A stretch of 64,000 bases of DNA from assembly GCA_900143635.1 (NCBI GenBank), contig FREY01000010.1:1-64000 (forward strand), read 5' to 3'. Below the pieces are notes generated by a model that saw nothing but the letters and a program-made list of their open reading frames with translations, was not told where the DNA came from and searched no databases. Numbering within the stretch: the stretch's first letter is position 1; each line of letters starts with the position of its first letter. Source of the stretch: Rhodobacteraceae bacterium Alg231-04 (GTDB lineage: Bacteria; Pseudomonadota; Alphaproteobacteria; Rhodobacterales; Rhodobacteraceae). This document shows positions 17,279-26,395 of the stretch, piece after piece. A program made the position numbers and the translations under genes.

Positions 17279-18451
17279 TTGTCAGATTGCATTTCATCTA
17301 ACCCGCAGGTTACCCCGTTCCGCTTTCACGTTCCTGACGAGACCCTGAACAGCATCAAAGAGCGCGTCGCCAATTATCCATGGCACGAGATGCCCGATGA
17401 TGGCGGGTGGGACTACGGCACCAACATGGACTACCTGAAAGAGCTGTGTGCCTATTGGGTGGATGGCTTTGACTGGCGCACGCAAGAAGCCAAGATCAAC
17501 AGCTTTTCGCAGTTCAGGGCCCCGGTCGACGGCATCGACATGCATTTCATCCACGAACAGGGCAGCGGTTCCAACCCCATGCCGCTGATGATCAGCCACG
17601 GCTGGCCGGGATCGGTGGCCGAGTTTTATGAACTGATCGAACCCTTGGCGCACCCGGAACGCTTTGGCGGCGACACCGAGGACGCGTTTACAGTCATTGC
17701 GCCATCGCTGCCCGGTTTCGGCTTTTCCGGCCGGCCGCCGCGCCCCTATGGCCCGCGCAAGATGGCCGGGGTGATCAACTCCCTGATGACCGACACGCTT
17801 GGCTTTGACAGCTATTTGGCGCAGGGCGGCGACTGGGGCGGCGCGGTCTGTTCCTGGCTCGGCTATGACCATGCACCCGCCTGTTCCGCAATCCACATCA
17901 ACGTGTTGACCATGCGCCACCCAGATGGCCCGCAAACGCCCGAGGAAACGGCCTGGGAGGCGCAGTTCGACCATGATCAGATCATGCAGAACGGTTATCG
18001 CACCCAGCAGGCCACCCGGCCGCAAACCTTAAGCTATGCGATGATGGACAGCCCGGTGGGTATTGCGGCCTGGCTGGTTGAGAAGTTCAATTCTTGGTCT
18101 GATGTGGAAGACAATGACATCGAAGCCGCGCATTCTAAGGATGAATTGCTCACTAATATCATGATCTACATCACCACCCGGACCTTCAATTCGGCCTCGT
18201 GGATCTACTATGGCCGCCGCGAAGAAGGCGGGCGCATTCTGTCCCCCGAAGGGCGCCGGGTCGAAGTTCCGACTGGTTGCGCCGTGTTCCCTGCGGAAAT
18301 GCTGAACTGGCCGCCCCGGTCCTATGCCGACCGTATCTACAATATCCGGCAGTGGACCGAGATGCCGCGCGGCGGCCATTTCGCAGCGATGGAAGAACCG
18401 AAGCTGCTGCTTGAAGACATTCGCAAATTCGCGCGCACCCTGCGCTCCTAA
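17279..18451 (+). CDS. Epoxide hydrolase, EHN-domain alpha/beta hydrolase
   Basis: A 390-residue enzyme of the microsomal-type epoxide hydrolase family. The N-terminal EHN region (FRFHVPDETLNSIKERVANY) is followed by an alpha/beta hydrolase core. It has HGWPGS (oxyanion hole), nucleophile Asp in AQGGDWGGAV, general-base His in RGGHFAAMEEP, and Tyr residues (PRPYGPRK, IYYGRREE) that assist ring opening. The product would be a vicinal diol. I chose TTG 17279, with GAGGAA nine bases upstream. The longer frame from 17075 adds about 68 residues unlike any hydrolase. Only 17 bases separate it from the dehydrogenase gene. Confidence 0.9.
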   Translation: MSDCISSNPQVTPFRFHVPDETLNSIKERVANYPWHEMPDDGGWDYGTNMDYLKELCAYWVDGFDWRTQEAKINSFSQFRAPVDGIDMHFIHEQGSGSNPMPLMISHGWPGSVAEFYELIEPLAHPERFGGDTEDAFTVIAPSLPGFGFSGRPPRPYGPRKMAGVINSLMTDTLGFDSYLAQGGDWGGAVCSWLGYDHAPACSAIHINVLTMRHPDGPQTPEETAWEAQFDHDQIMQNGYRTQQATRPQTLSYAMMDSPVGIAAWLVEKFNSWSDVEDNDIEAAHSKDELLTNIMIYITTRTFNSASWIYYGRREEGGRILSPEGRRVEVPTGCAVFPAEMLNWPPRSYADRIYNIRQWTEMPRGGHFAAMEEPKLLLEDIRKFARTLRS

Positions 18452-18468
18452 GCTACCGGAGACCTTAG

Positions 18469-19953
18469 ATGACTCTTTCTCACGCCGAATATCAGGCCAT
18501 TGCAGCCAAGCTGACCCCAAACGGCCAGGCCTTCATCGACGGGAAGTTCTGCGACGCCGCCGATGGTGACAAGTTTGAAACTACAAACCCGGCCACGGGG
18601 CAGGTTTTGAGCAGAGTAGCCCACTGCAAATCCGGCGACGTGGACCGCGCGGTCAAGGCCGCGCGCCGGGTCTTTAACGATGGCACTTGGTCTCGGGCAG
18701 AACCCGAACACCGTAAGGAGGTCCTGCTGAAAGTCGCCGCGTTGGTGCGTGAACACACCAACGAACTGGCGGTTCTGGAAAGCCTGGACACCGGCAAGAC
18801 CATCACCGACTGCCTGCATGAGATTGGCACTGAAGTGCCCAATTTCTTTCAGTGGTACGCGGAACTGGCGGACAAAACATTTGGCAAGATCGCGCCCACC
18901 GGCCCCAGCGCGCTGGCGCTGGTGGTGAACGAACCCGCAGGCATTGCCGGCGCGGTCCTGCCCTGGAACTTCCCTCTGGTGATGGCAGCCTGGAAGATCG
19001 CTCCTGCGCTGGCGGTAGGCTGTTCGGCGGTAATCAAACCGGCAGAGCAAACGCCTCTGACCACCATTCGCCTGGCCGAGCTGATGCAAGAGGCAGGCGT
19101 GCCGGACGGGGTCATCAATATCCTACCGGGTTATGGCCATACGGCGGGCAAAGCGATTGGTCTGCACAACGACATCGATACGGTGTCCTTCACCGGCTCG
19201 ACCGAGGTGGGGCGGATGTTCCTGCGCTACGCTGGTGACAGCAACCTCAAGGGTGTCGGCCTGGAAATGGGTGGCAAAAGCCCGTTCATCGTGCTGGAAG
19301 ACGCCGCGATCAACGACGATCTGATCGAACACGCGGCGATGTCCGCTTTCTGGAATGGCGGCCAGAACTGCTCGGCCAATATGCGCCAGCTGATTGCAGC
19401 GCCGCTGGTCGAGGAATTCACCGCGCGTGTTTGCAGCCGGGTGAAAGCCTTCCGCCTGGGCGATCCGCTGGACCCCAGCACCGAAATCGGCTCGATGATC
19501 AGCAAGGATCACAAGACCATGGTCATGGAGTACATCCAAAGCGGCCTGGACCAGGGCGCAAAGATGATCATTGGTGGAGGCAGCGATCTGCCCGGCCATT
19601 TTATCGAACCCACCGTGTTCCAGAACGTCACCCCCGACATGAAAATCGCTCGCGAAGAGATCTTTGGCCCTGTTCTGGGTGTTATGCCTGTCCAATCGCC
19701 GGAGGAGGCTTTGGCGATTGCCTGCGACACGGACTACGGGTTGCACGCCACCGTCTTTACACGCGACATCGACCGAGCGATCCACATGGCCCGCTCGCTG
19801 CCCTGCGGAACAGTGTCGATCAACGGGTTCTCCGAAGGAGATATCAAGACGCCATTTGGCGGGTACAAGCAATCGGGCTCTTTGGCGCGCGACAATGGCA
19901 CCGAAGCGTTGGCTCAATACATGCAAACCAAGACGATTTGGATCAGCAGCTGA
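18469..19953 (+). CDS. NAD(P)+-dependent aldehyde dehydrogenase
   Basis: A 494-residue ALDH-superfamily enzyme. It has PWNFPLVMAAWKIAPALAVG (cofactor site), FTGSTEVGR, catalytic Glu in LEMGGKSP and catalytic Cys in WNGGQNCSANMRQ. The C-terminal EEIFGPVLGV and FGGYKQSG complete the family set. It most resembles the PuuC/betaine-aldehyde type branch and oxidises an aldehyde to an acid. It is co-transcribed with the epoxide hydrolase (17 bases apart). A route from epoxide through diol to an aldehyde and then an acid is conceivable, but a dedicated alcohol dehydrogenase is missing here. Confidence 0.93.
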   Translation: MTLSHAEYQAIAAKLTPNGQAFIDGKFCDAADGDKFETTNPATGQVLSRVAHCKSGDVDRAVKAARRVFNDGTWSRAEPEHRKEVLLKVAALVREHTNELAVLESLDTGKTITDCLHEIGTEVPNFFQWYAELADKTFGKIAPTGPSALALVVNEPAGIAGAVLPWNFPLVMAAWKIAPALAVGCSAVIKPAEQTPLTTIRLAELMQEAGVPDGVINILPGYGHTAGKAIGLHNDIDTVSFTGSTEVGRMFLRYAGDSNLKGVGLEMGGKSPFIVLEDAAINDDLIEHAAMSAFWNGGQNCSANMRQLIAAPLVEEFTARVCSRVKAFRLGDPLDPSTEIGSMISKDHKTMVMEYIQSGLDQGAKMIIGGGSDLPGHFIEPTVFQNVTPDMKIAREEIFGPVLGVMPVQSPEEALAIACDTDYGLHATVFTRDIDRAIHMARSLPCGTVSINGFSEGDIKTPFGGYKQSGSLARDNGTEALAQYMQTKTIWISS

Positions 19954-19996
19954 CAGCGGTCTCTGCCTCGACGATCAATTCACAGACACAAAGCTA

Positions 19997-20020
19997 ACCA
20001 TGGCAGCGCGCTGCCATGGT
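19997..20020. other. Perfect 24-bp palindrome after the aldehyde dehydrogenase gene
   Basis: ACCATGGCAGCG/CGCTGCCATGGT, 12 bases each side with no spacer, 44 bases after the dehydrogenase stop. As RNA it forms a strong hairpin with no downstream T-run. As DNA it could be a dimer-binding site. It lies 67 bases before the exporter gene. Confidence 0.6.
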
Positions 20021-20086
20021 CCTGTTCAGCGTCGGCCCAATTCTGCTTCCCGCAGGATGGGCGCGACGATTCTAGAGGTACGGCCG

Positions 20087-21121
20087 ATGCAATCTGGCGC
20101 AACTCCCACATATTCAATTCCCAACCTAAACCGGTTTGTCCAATTGAACGTCCAGGGTTTCTTTGTCGCAGTTATAGTTGCCATCGCGGCTCAATTCCTG
20201 TCCGAACACTACGGTGCCCCGGCCATGCTGATGGCGCTTCTGCTGGGTATAGCCTTTCATTTCCTGGCCGAGGACGGCGCCTGCAAACCCGGGATCGAAT
20301 TCACAGCACGATCTGTTCTAAGGCTTGGCATTGCACTGCTTGGCGCACGCGTCAGTGCCGAACTGATGATCGGTCTCGGGCCGGAATTGATTGTCGTGGT
20401 AATTGTAGCTGTTGTATTGACCATTCTCTTCGGTCTGCTCGGCGCACGGGTTTTAAACCGCGGGTGGCGTTTCGGATTGCTGACCGGTGGATCCGTTGCA
20501 ATTTGCGGTGCCTCAGCTGCCATGGCAATCTCTGCGGTGCTTCCAAAAAACGAGCATTCCGAGCGCAATCTTATTTTCACTGTTCTTTCAGTCACCGTGC
20601 TGTCGACCCTGGCGATGATCATCTATCCGATCCTGACTGAGGTTTTTGATTTCGACCATAGAATCTCAGGCGTGTTCCTGGGCGGCACCATTCACGATGT
20701 TGCCCAGGTAGTCGGGGCGGGCTTCTCGGTGTCAGAGCAAACCGGTGAAGTTGCGACGATGGTTAAGTTGATCCGGGTGGCTATGCTGGCGCCGGTGGTA
20801 CTGATTATCTCGCTTGCGGTGCGCCGCTATGCAGCCGACCCCCAATCCCCTGGCAAACGCCCGCCAATCCTGCCGTTTTTTGTCGTTTGCTTCCTGATTT
20901 TCGCGACACTGAATTCGCTGCAAATCCTGCCCCAACCCGCGATCGATGCCATGTCGGGCCTGTCCCGTTGGGCGTTGCTTGTGTCCATCGCTGCGGTCGG
21001 CATGAAAACTTCACTCAAACGCATTTTGGACGTCGGTGGCCAAGCCATCGCGTTAATCATGGCTGAAACTATGTTCATCGCTGTATTAGTCCTGCTCGGT
21101 GTCGCGATCTTGGGCCATTGA
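20087..21121 (+). CDS. YeiH/UPF0324 family putative exporter
   Basis: A 344-residue integral membrane protein with about ten helices. It has the family landmarks ARSVLRLGIALLGARVS, GGSVAICGASAAMAISAVL, FLGGTIHDVAQVVGAGF and GMKTSLKRI. Members are called putative sulfate exporters (Conserved hypothetical protein 698), and in marine bacteria they often sit beside sulfonate or amino-acid catabolism genes. AGAGGT stands 7 bases before ATG 20087. The longer frame from 19664 overlaps the dehydrogenase and was rejected. It could export an anion released by the upstream pathway; this is inference from context. Confidence 0.88.
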   Translation: MQSGATPTYSIPNLNRFVQLNVQGFFVAVIVAIAAQFLSEHYGAPAMLMALLLGIAFHFLAEDGACKPGIEFTARSVLRLGIALLGARVSAELMIGLGPELIVVVIVAVVLTILFGLLGARVLNRGWRFGLLTGGSVAICGASAAMAISAVLPKNEHSERNLIFTVLSVTVLSTLAMIIYPILTEVFDFDHRISGVFLGGTIHDVAQVVGAGFSVSEQTGEVATMVKLIRVAMLAPVVLIISLAVRRYAADPQSPGKRPPILPFFVVCFLIFATLNSLQILPQPAIDAMSGLSRWALLVSIAAVGMKTSLKRILDVGGQAIALIMAETMFIAVLVLLGVAILGH

Positions 21122-21247
21122 GAATGGCTGTTTAGTGCGCTTCCCGCCTGTTTAAACAGGGCCTGGCGTCTACGCAGAAGCCGCCGAATAGACCAAACCC
21201 AAACACATCGCCCTACGGGCGCTGTTTAACTCAGTGGTGCTGCTCAC

Positions 21248-22663
21248 ATGTTCCTCAGCGTCTTCGACATCTTTAAGATCGGTATCGGCCCGTCCTCGTC
21301 GCACACGATGGGGCCGATGACGGCTGTTCTTCATTTCCTCGACCGGCTTGCGACCGGCGAAGGTGGACGGTTCGACCCGCTATCGGTGGCGCGGATAACC
21401 GTGAGCTTGCACGGCTCGCTCGCGTTCACCGGCAAGGGGCACGCCTCGGATCGGGCCATCATGCTGGGGCTACTGGGTTTTCAACCCGACGCCGTTGACG
21501 CTGATCTGGCGGATGCGCAGTTGGCGCAGTTGCATGAGAGCAAGACGCTGACTCTGGAAGGCTGCGGCGCGGTACGGTTCGATCCGGAGGCCGACCTTGT
21601 CTTCGATTTCGGTCCGGCACTTTCCTTGCATACAAATGGCATGAAATTCGCGGCACTCGACCCGGACGGCCAAAGCCTGTTCGCCGACACCTATTATTCC
21701 GTCGGCGGAGGCTTCGTGATGACTGAGACCGAGTTGACCGCTGCCGACGAAGGCCCCGGCGCCGATTTACGGGAAGAAAAAGAAGCAATCGGCTATCCCT
21801 ATCCCTTCGGCTGTGCCGCTGAGATGTTGCGGATGGGCGCCGCCTCGGGACTCAGCATCGCCGCAATGAAACGAGCCAACGAGGAAGTGGTACTGGGCGC
21901 CGAGGTTCTTCCCGAAAGACTCGACGCGATCTGGCGCGTCATGGACGGCTGCATTGAACGCGGGCTGACCCAAGAGGGCATCCTGCCAGGTGGGCTGAAC
22001 GTTAAGCGCCGCGCCAGCGCAATTCACCGGCGGCTGATCGGCCAGGCTGAAGGCAACAGCCAACAGCCGCACGCAAACAACGACTGGCTGGCGGTCTATG
22101 CCATGGCGGTGAACGAGGAAAACGCGGCTGGCAGTCAGGTCGTGACCTCGCCCACTAACGGCGCGGCCGGCGTGGTGCCGGCGGTGATCCGCTACTATCG
22201 CGACCATTGCGTCGGCGCGACGCGCGAGGGCATCGACACGATCCTGCTGACCGCCTCTGCCATCGGCGGACTGATCAAGCATAACGCCTCGATCAGCGGT
22301 GCCGAATGTGGTTGCCAGGCCGAAGTGGGCAGCGCGTCCGCCATGGCCGCCGCTGGACTCTGCGCCGCGCTCGGCGGAAGCAACGGGCAGGCCGAGAACG
22401 CCGCCGAGATCGCGCTGGAGCATCACCTCGGCATGACCTGCGACCCGGTGATGGGCCTCGTGCAGGTGCCCTGCATCGAGCGCAACGGCATGGGCGCGAT
22501 CAAGGCAGTCAACGCCGCATCGCTGGCGTTGCACGGCGACGGCACGCATTTCATGCCGCTCGACAACTGCATCGAGACCATGCGCCAGACCGGCATGGAC
22601 ATGGGCGATAGGTACAAGGAAACCTCACTGGGCGGGCTGGCGGTCAACCTCCCGGAATGCTAG
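21248..22663 (+). CDS. sdaA: L-serine ammonia-lyase, single-chain [4Fe-4S] type
   Basis: A 471-residue L-serine dehydratase converting serine to pyruvate and ammonia. The start [19 protein letters not shown] is diagnostic. The beta-like domain (~1-160) and alpha-like domain (~200-471) are fused as in E. coli SdaA. Iron-sulfur cysteines are visible in [20 protein letters not shown] and in [22 protein letters not shown] 21248 gives the normal N-terminus; the ribosome site is weak. A 14-bp palindrome CCTGTTTAAACAGG (21147-21160) lies in the 126-base spacer upstream. It may serve general serine catabolism, or end a pathway begun by the upstream genes. Confidence 0.95.
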   Translation: MFLSVFDIFKIGIGPSSSHTMGPMTAVLHFLDRLATGEGGRFDPLSVARITVSLHGSLAFTGKGHASDRAIMLGLLGFQPDAVDADLADAQLAQLHESKTLTLEGCGAVRFDPEADLVFDFGPALSLHTNGMKFAALDPDGQSLFADTYYSVGGGFVMTETELTAADEGPGADLREEKEAIGYPYPFGCAAEMLRMGAASGLSIAAMKRANEEVVLGAEVLPERLDAIWRVMDGCIERGLTQEGILPGGLNVKRRASAIHRRLIGQAEGNSQQPHANNDWLAVYAMAVNEENAAGSQVVTSPTNGAAGVVPAVIRYYRDHCVGATREGIDTILLTASAIGGLIKHNASISGAECGCQAEVGSASAMAAAGLCAALGGSNGQAENAAEIALEHHLGMTCDPVMGLVQVPCIERNGMGAIKAVNAASLALHGDGTHFMPLDNCIETMRQTGMDMGDRYKETSLGGLAVNLPEC

Positions 22664-23155
22664 GCGGATCGGCAGGCCACGCTACGCGGAAAACGAACAC
22701 AGATTTACCGCAACGAAAACACCGATCGATTGCAAAGTGGCCTGCGGCAGGAGTAACCTCCTGATTTCAATTTAATTTGCAGGCCGTCAGACTAAAGAAA
22801 ACAGGAGAAAATTTCGGTGACGCAAGTGAGGCGTTTCAACGAAATCGGCTCATATCGCGAAGGCGACGTGTCGCAATCCGCTGTTTCACGGCATCCGAGA
22901 TAATGAGGCGGATGTCCGGAATGACCCGCAGCTTGTGAGTTCGAGTGCCGGTCCATTCTGAAGCCTGCGTCAACGACGGATCTGTCCGCTGCAGGGCAGC
23001 GTTGAACTTTGTGCATCTGCAGCGATTTTCCTGCCGCGAGCGCACGAAGCATAGAGAAAAAATGACCGCGATGGGCTCGATCCAACCCACCTCTGCGATG
23101 CGAATGCAGGTCCGCTTAGGATTGGCGAACGGCACGAGCCGTCCGCCAACGTGGT
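22664..23155. repeat. Gene-free region with decayed dispersed repeats
   Basis: No supportable gene was seen. From about 22990 to 23090 the sequence (CATCTGCAGCGATTTTCCTG, CCGCGAGCGCACGAAGC) is related to the repeats in other gaps. Overlapping frames on the minus strand have arginine- and cysteine-rich, low-complexity composition and are not credible proteins. Confidence 0.5.
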
Positions 23156-23788
23156 TCAAATATCGATTTGCTCGGCGATGCTCAGCGCATCTTCAAGTTC
23201 GACGCCAAGGTATCTGACAGTGCTGTCAACTTTTGTGTGTCCCAGCAGAAGTTGAACCGCTCTGAGGTTTCCGGTTTTCCGGTATATCTCCGCTGCTTTG
23301 GTCCGGCGCAGCGAATGGGTGCCGTATCCGCTAGGTTCCAGCCCAATCGCGGACACCCAATCCCGCACAAGCCGGCCATATTGGCGGGTTGAGATATGCG
23401 GGCGGTCGTGAAACCGGCTGGGGAACATGAAGCGGCAGCCGATCATTTCCGGCGACTTGATCCATGCGGCAATTGCGTTCCGCGTGTTTTCAGAGAGTTC
23501 GAACTGAACGGGCCGCTTGGTTTTGCTCTGGATCACAGACACGCGTTCGCGAACGCGATCATCGCTCACCAGGTCAGTGACGGCCAGTTTCACCAGATCG
23601 CATCCGCGAAGCTTGCTATCAATTGCCACGTTGAACTGTGCAAGATCGCGCAGGTTGCCAGCCAGTTCGAGCCGTGCGCGGATTGCCCAGGCCTGTTTCG
23701 GCAACAGCGGCCGTATCTGGCCGATGATCCGGCCCTTGTTCCAGGCCCTTCGTGTCGGGGTGACAGCGCGAAGTCGAACTTTCGGCAT
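23156..23788 (-). CDS. Tyrosine recombinase (phage-type integrase), short form
   Basis: A 210-residue tyrosine recombinase with a nearly complete catalytic set: Arg in SKLRGCDLVKL, Lys in SKTKRPVQF, HxxR in THSLRRTKAAE, His in LLGHTKVDSTVRY and nucleophile Tyr in VRYLGVE. The N-terminal core-binding domain is reduced to about 60 residues (AWNKGRIIGQIRPLLPKQAW), so it is shorter than phage integrases (300-400). I chose ATG 23788, with GGAGGG six bases upstream. A truncated relative lies at 28707-29080 in the opposite orientation, and the inositol operon sits between them. No attachment site was found. Confidence 0.9.
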   Translation of the reverse strand: MPKVRLRAVTPTRRAWNKGRIIGQIRPLLPKQAWAIRARLELAGNLRDLAQFNVAIDSKLRGCDLVKLAVTDLVSDDRVRERVSVIQSKTKRPVQFELSENTRNAIAAWIKSPEMIGCRFMFPSRFHDRPHISTRQYGRLVRDWVSAIGLEPSGYGTHSLRRTKAAEIYRKTGNLRAVQLLLGHTKVDSTVRYLGVELEDALSIAEQIDI

Positions 23789-24317
23789 AGTGCGCCCTCC
23801 AATCCTCCCGCCAAGGCCAGACATCAGCACCGCGCTGACACCTCAGTTTACTGGTGGTTTGAATGGCCGCTGTCAGGTTGCTTTTTCTTTGAGAAACGCC
23901 GCAGACGCATTGGGCGGCTCAGAGCCCACACTGTGAATTCACTTTTTTCGCTGCGCGCGCTCGCAGCGAAGAAATCGCCGCATCTGCATGAATGATGACT
24001 CTGCGCGACAGCGGGGAAACCGGCCATTCGAACGTCGCGCAACGAGCATCGGGTGGGCAATCCACGGGTTGCGGACAAAGCCACCTGAGAGGACGAATTG
24101 GGGAATGTCCAGTTACGGCGCATCGCAACATTACTATTCCAAAAGGCGGCCACGATTGAACCGTCCTTTCGGGTCGCACAAACGGCTAATCGCGCAATTC
24201 CGCCAGCCGCGGGGCCACGAAATCAATCGTGATAGTCGCATGGATCATGTCGAGCGAGCGCCATGCAGGATGAAGGGAAGGAAGGAAATGGCTTTGTACA
24301 TTTCCTTCAATCTTGTT
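23789..24317. repeat. Gene-free region with decayed dispersed repeats
   Basis: No supportable gene was seen. The stretch 23935-24110 contains repeat motifs also found at 11800-11960 (TCGCTGCGCGCGCTCGCAGC with AAATCGCCGC; GGCAATCCACGGGTTGCGGA). The long plus-strand frame through here runs antisense to the downstream dehydrogenase and is an artefact. Confidence 0.55.
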
Positions 24318-25481
24318 TCAGACCGTTTCCCAGGCCCGCGTTTTTACGCTCCGTTCCATCGCGTCGACAGCTTTTTCGTTCTCAAGGCCGAAATCGAAGT
24401 TCGGATAGCAGTCGTCCTGTTTCACAATCCCCTCAATCAGGTCGCGCACTTCGATCACCTTCACGTCGAAGTAACCCAATCCACCTCCAGCGAAATCGAA
24501 GCCGAAAAATGCAGAGAATTGCGGCACCTGGCTTCCGGCATAGATCGTTTTAAAGCCGCGGTCAGGTTTCGGGTCATCAAAGCGCGAGATCTTCAGCTCG
24601 TTGAAACGCTCACCGTCCATAATGATGGTGCCCTCGGTGCCCGAAACTTCCCAGTAGATGCCAAAGACTTTTCCGGCAGCAACCCGGCTCGCTTCGATGG
24701 TGCCGCCCGCGCCGGATTTGAAGCGGATGAGGGCCTGAATCTGGTCTTCGTTCTCGACCTCGGCGCGCGGTGCGCCGGTGCTGGCCGCGGCACCGTAGCC
24801 CGATCCGCCTTGCGGCACGGGCCGGGTCGGGAAATAGGTCTGGGACTGGGCGATGGTGCTGTCGATGTCACCCATCAGGAATTGCGCGACCGAGATCACA
24901 TGACTGCCAAGATCACCGAGCGCGCCCGATCCTGCCTCCTTGCGGGTACACCGCCAAGAGAACGGCAGATCCGGGTCGTTGAAAAAGCCTTGGTCGAACC
25001 AGCCTCGAAACCGCGTCGGCGTCCCGATATCACCCCTGTCGATAAGCTGTTTTGCCAGCATCGCGGCGGGCGTCTTGATGTTGTTGAAGGCGACCATGGT
25101 CTTCACGCCCTTGGCTTTGGCGGCGGCAGCCATTTCTTCAGCCTCGGCAAGCGTGACCGAAAGCGGTTTCTCGCAATAGACATGCTTGCCCGCTTTGATC
25201 GCTGCCAGCGCCATTTCGTGGTGCATGGCATTGGGCGAAGTAATGTCGACCACGTCGACGGCCGGATCATTGACCAATGCGCGCCAATCGCCGGTGTGCT
25301 TCTCAAAGCCAAATCGCGCGGCCGCAGACGCGGCTAGCTCCTCCGAGGCGTCGGCCAGCATATAGAGACGCGGAACGGCCGGAAGGTCGCGGTAAAGCAG
25401 CTTAGCGCGGGTGAAGGCATCGGCGTGGGCCTGCCCCATGAAGCCCGAGCCGATAAGGCCGATTTTGAGGTGCTTGGTCAT
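24318..25481 (-). CDS. Gfo/Idh/MocA-family dehydrogenase
   Basis: A 387-residue NAD(P)-dependent sugar or cyclitol dehydrogenase. The Rossmann start LKIGLIGSGFMGQAHADAF carries the GxGxxG motif. CEKPLSVTLAEAEEM holds the family's EKP motif with the catalytic Lys, and LGDLGSHVISVAQFL the GxHxxD-like active-site segment. It is the third gene of iolG-iolE-gfo, nine bases after iolE. A second dehydrogenase in such operons often works on another inositol isomer or a keto-intermediate; this role is inferred from position. Length is normal for the subfamily. Confidence 0.92.
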   Translation of the reverse strand: MTKHLKIGLIGSGFMGQAHADAFTRAKLLYRDLPAVPRLYMLADASEELAASAAARFGFEKHTGDWRALVNDPAVDVVDITSPNAMHHEMALAAIKAGKHVYCEKPLSVTLAEAEEMAAAAKAKGVKTMVAFNNIKTPAAMLAKQLIDRGDIGTPTRFRGWFDQGFFNDPDLPFSWRCTRKEAGSGALGDLGSHVISVAQFLMGDIDSTIAQSQTYFPTRPVPQGGSGYGAAASTGAPRAEVENEDQIQALIRFKSGAGGTIEASRVAAGKVFGIYWEVSGTEGTIIMDGERFNELKISRFDDPKPDRGFKTIYAGSQVPQFSAFFGFDFAGGGLGYFDVKVIEVRDLIEGIVKQDDCYPNFDFGLENEKAVDAMERSVKTRAWETV

Positions 25482-25490
25482 GTCGGTTCC

Positions 25491-26387
25491 TCAGAAAAGG
25501 GAATTGATGTGGTCGTAGGCGCGCTTTGTTGCGGCCTTCGGCGCGGCTTCTTCGCGTGAGGGATCCTGTTCAGCCTCGATGACGAGCCAGCCTTGGTAGC
25601 CCAACTGGCGCACAAAGTCGGCGACCGGGGCGAAATCGAGGCCGCCGTCTCCGGGAACAGTGAACATGCCTGCCCGCACCGCGTCATTGAACGAGCGGTC
25701 TTTGGCGCGCACCTCTTCCAGCCGGTCGGTGCGCACGTCCTTGAGGTGGATATGGCGGACAAGGTCTCCGAAACGCTCGAACAGCTTGTCATAGCCGAAA
25801 CCACCAGCATAAGCGTGGCCGGTGTCGACAAGCAGGCCGCATTGGGCGTGGTCGATCACTTTGCAGACTTCGTCGAACGTCTCCAGAACCATCATCAGGT
25901 GGTGGTGATAGGCCAACTTGAGTCCGTAGTCCGCATAGAGCCGCATCTCGAACTCCTTGAGGCGATCAGCATAGGTGGCGGCTTGGTCGCCGTCGAGCGT
26001 AAGGCGACGCGACATCGGCACGTCAAGCGCACCCGCCGCCATTGTACCCACGGGGCCGTAGACCATCACCTCGACCCCCAGGGCGCTGAGCAGTTCGGCG
26101 TGTGGTGCGACGTCGGCCATCTCGTCCGCGACGTCTCGTTCGGTCAGAAAACCGGAATGCCAACCGGAGGCCAGCGCCAGCCCCTTCGCGTCAAGCAGCG
26201 GCTTCAGCGTGTCGGCGTCGCGCGGGAACTTGCGACCAAGCTCGATGCCCGCGTAGCCGTTTTCGGCGGCCTCGGCGAGACAGGTTTCAAGCGGGATATC
26301 GCCACCCAGGTCCTGCAGAACGTCATTAGTCCAGGACAGGGGTGCGACGGCAAGGCGGACGCCATCGGGAAGGTTTGTTATTGTCAT
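25491..26387 (-). CDS. iolE: Myo-inosose-2 dehydratase (IolE type)
   Basis: A 298-residue TIM-barrel protein of the xylose isomerase-like/IolE family. It starts MTITNLPDGVRLAVAPLSWT, and APLSWTND is typical of IolE. Metal-binding residues are suggested by AYHHHLMMVLE, LLVDTGHAYAGG, HIHLKDVR and VIEAEQDPS. The enzyme dehydrates 2-keto-myo-inositol in inositol catabolism. I chose ATG 26387, which has GAGG six bases upstream. ATG 26399 overlaps the stop of iolG by four bases but lacks a ribosome site. Confidence 0.87.
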   Translation of the reverse strand: MTITNLPDGVRLAVAPLSWTNDVLQDLGGDIPLETCLAEAAENGYAGIELGRKFPRDADTLKPLLDAKGLALASGWHSGFLTERDVADEMADVAPHAELLSALGVEVMVYGPVGTMAAGALDVPMSRRLTLDGDQAATYADRLKEFEMRLYADYGLKLAYHHHLMMVLETFDEVCKVIDHAQCGLLVDTGHAYAGGFGYDKLFERFGDLVRHIHLKDVRTDRLEEVRAKDRSFNDAVRAGMFTVPGDGGLDFAPVADFVRQLGYQGWLVIEAEQDPSREEAAPKAATKRAYDHINSLF

Positions 26388-26395
26388 TGCGGGCC

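Noticed and set aside
19664-20086. Upstream extension of the YeiH-type gene into the aldehyde dehydrogenase
   Set aside because: The extension overlaps real dehydrogenase coding sequence in another frame and has no hydrophobic character; ATG 20087 has a good ribosome site.
22792-23160. Minus-strand frames of about 100 residues
   Set aside because: Low-complexity arginine/cysteine composition in a repeat region, with no start signal.
23988-25337. Open frame of 449 residues on the plus strand
   Set aside because: Most of it is antisense to the Gfo/Idh/MocA dehydrogenase, and its start lies in repeat sequence without a ribosome site.
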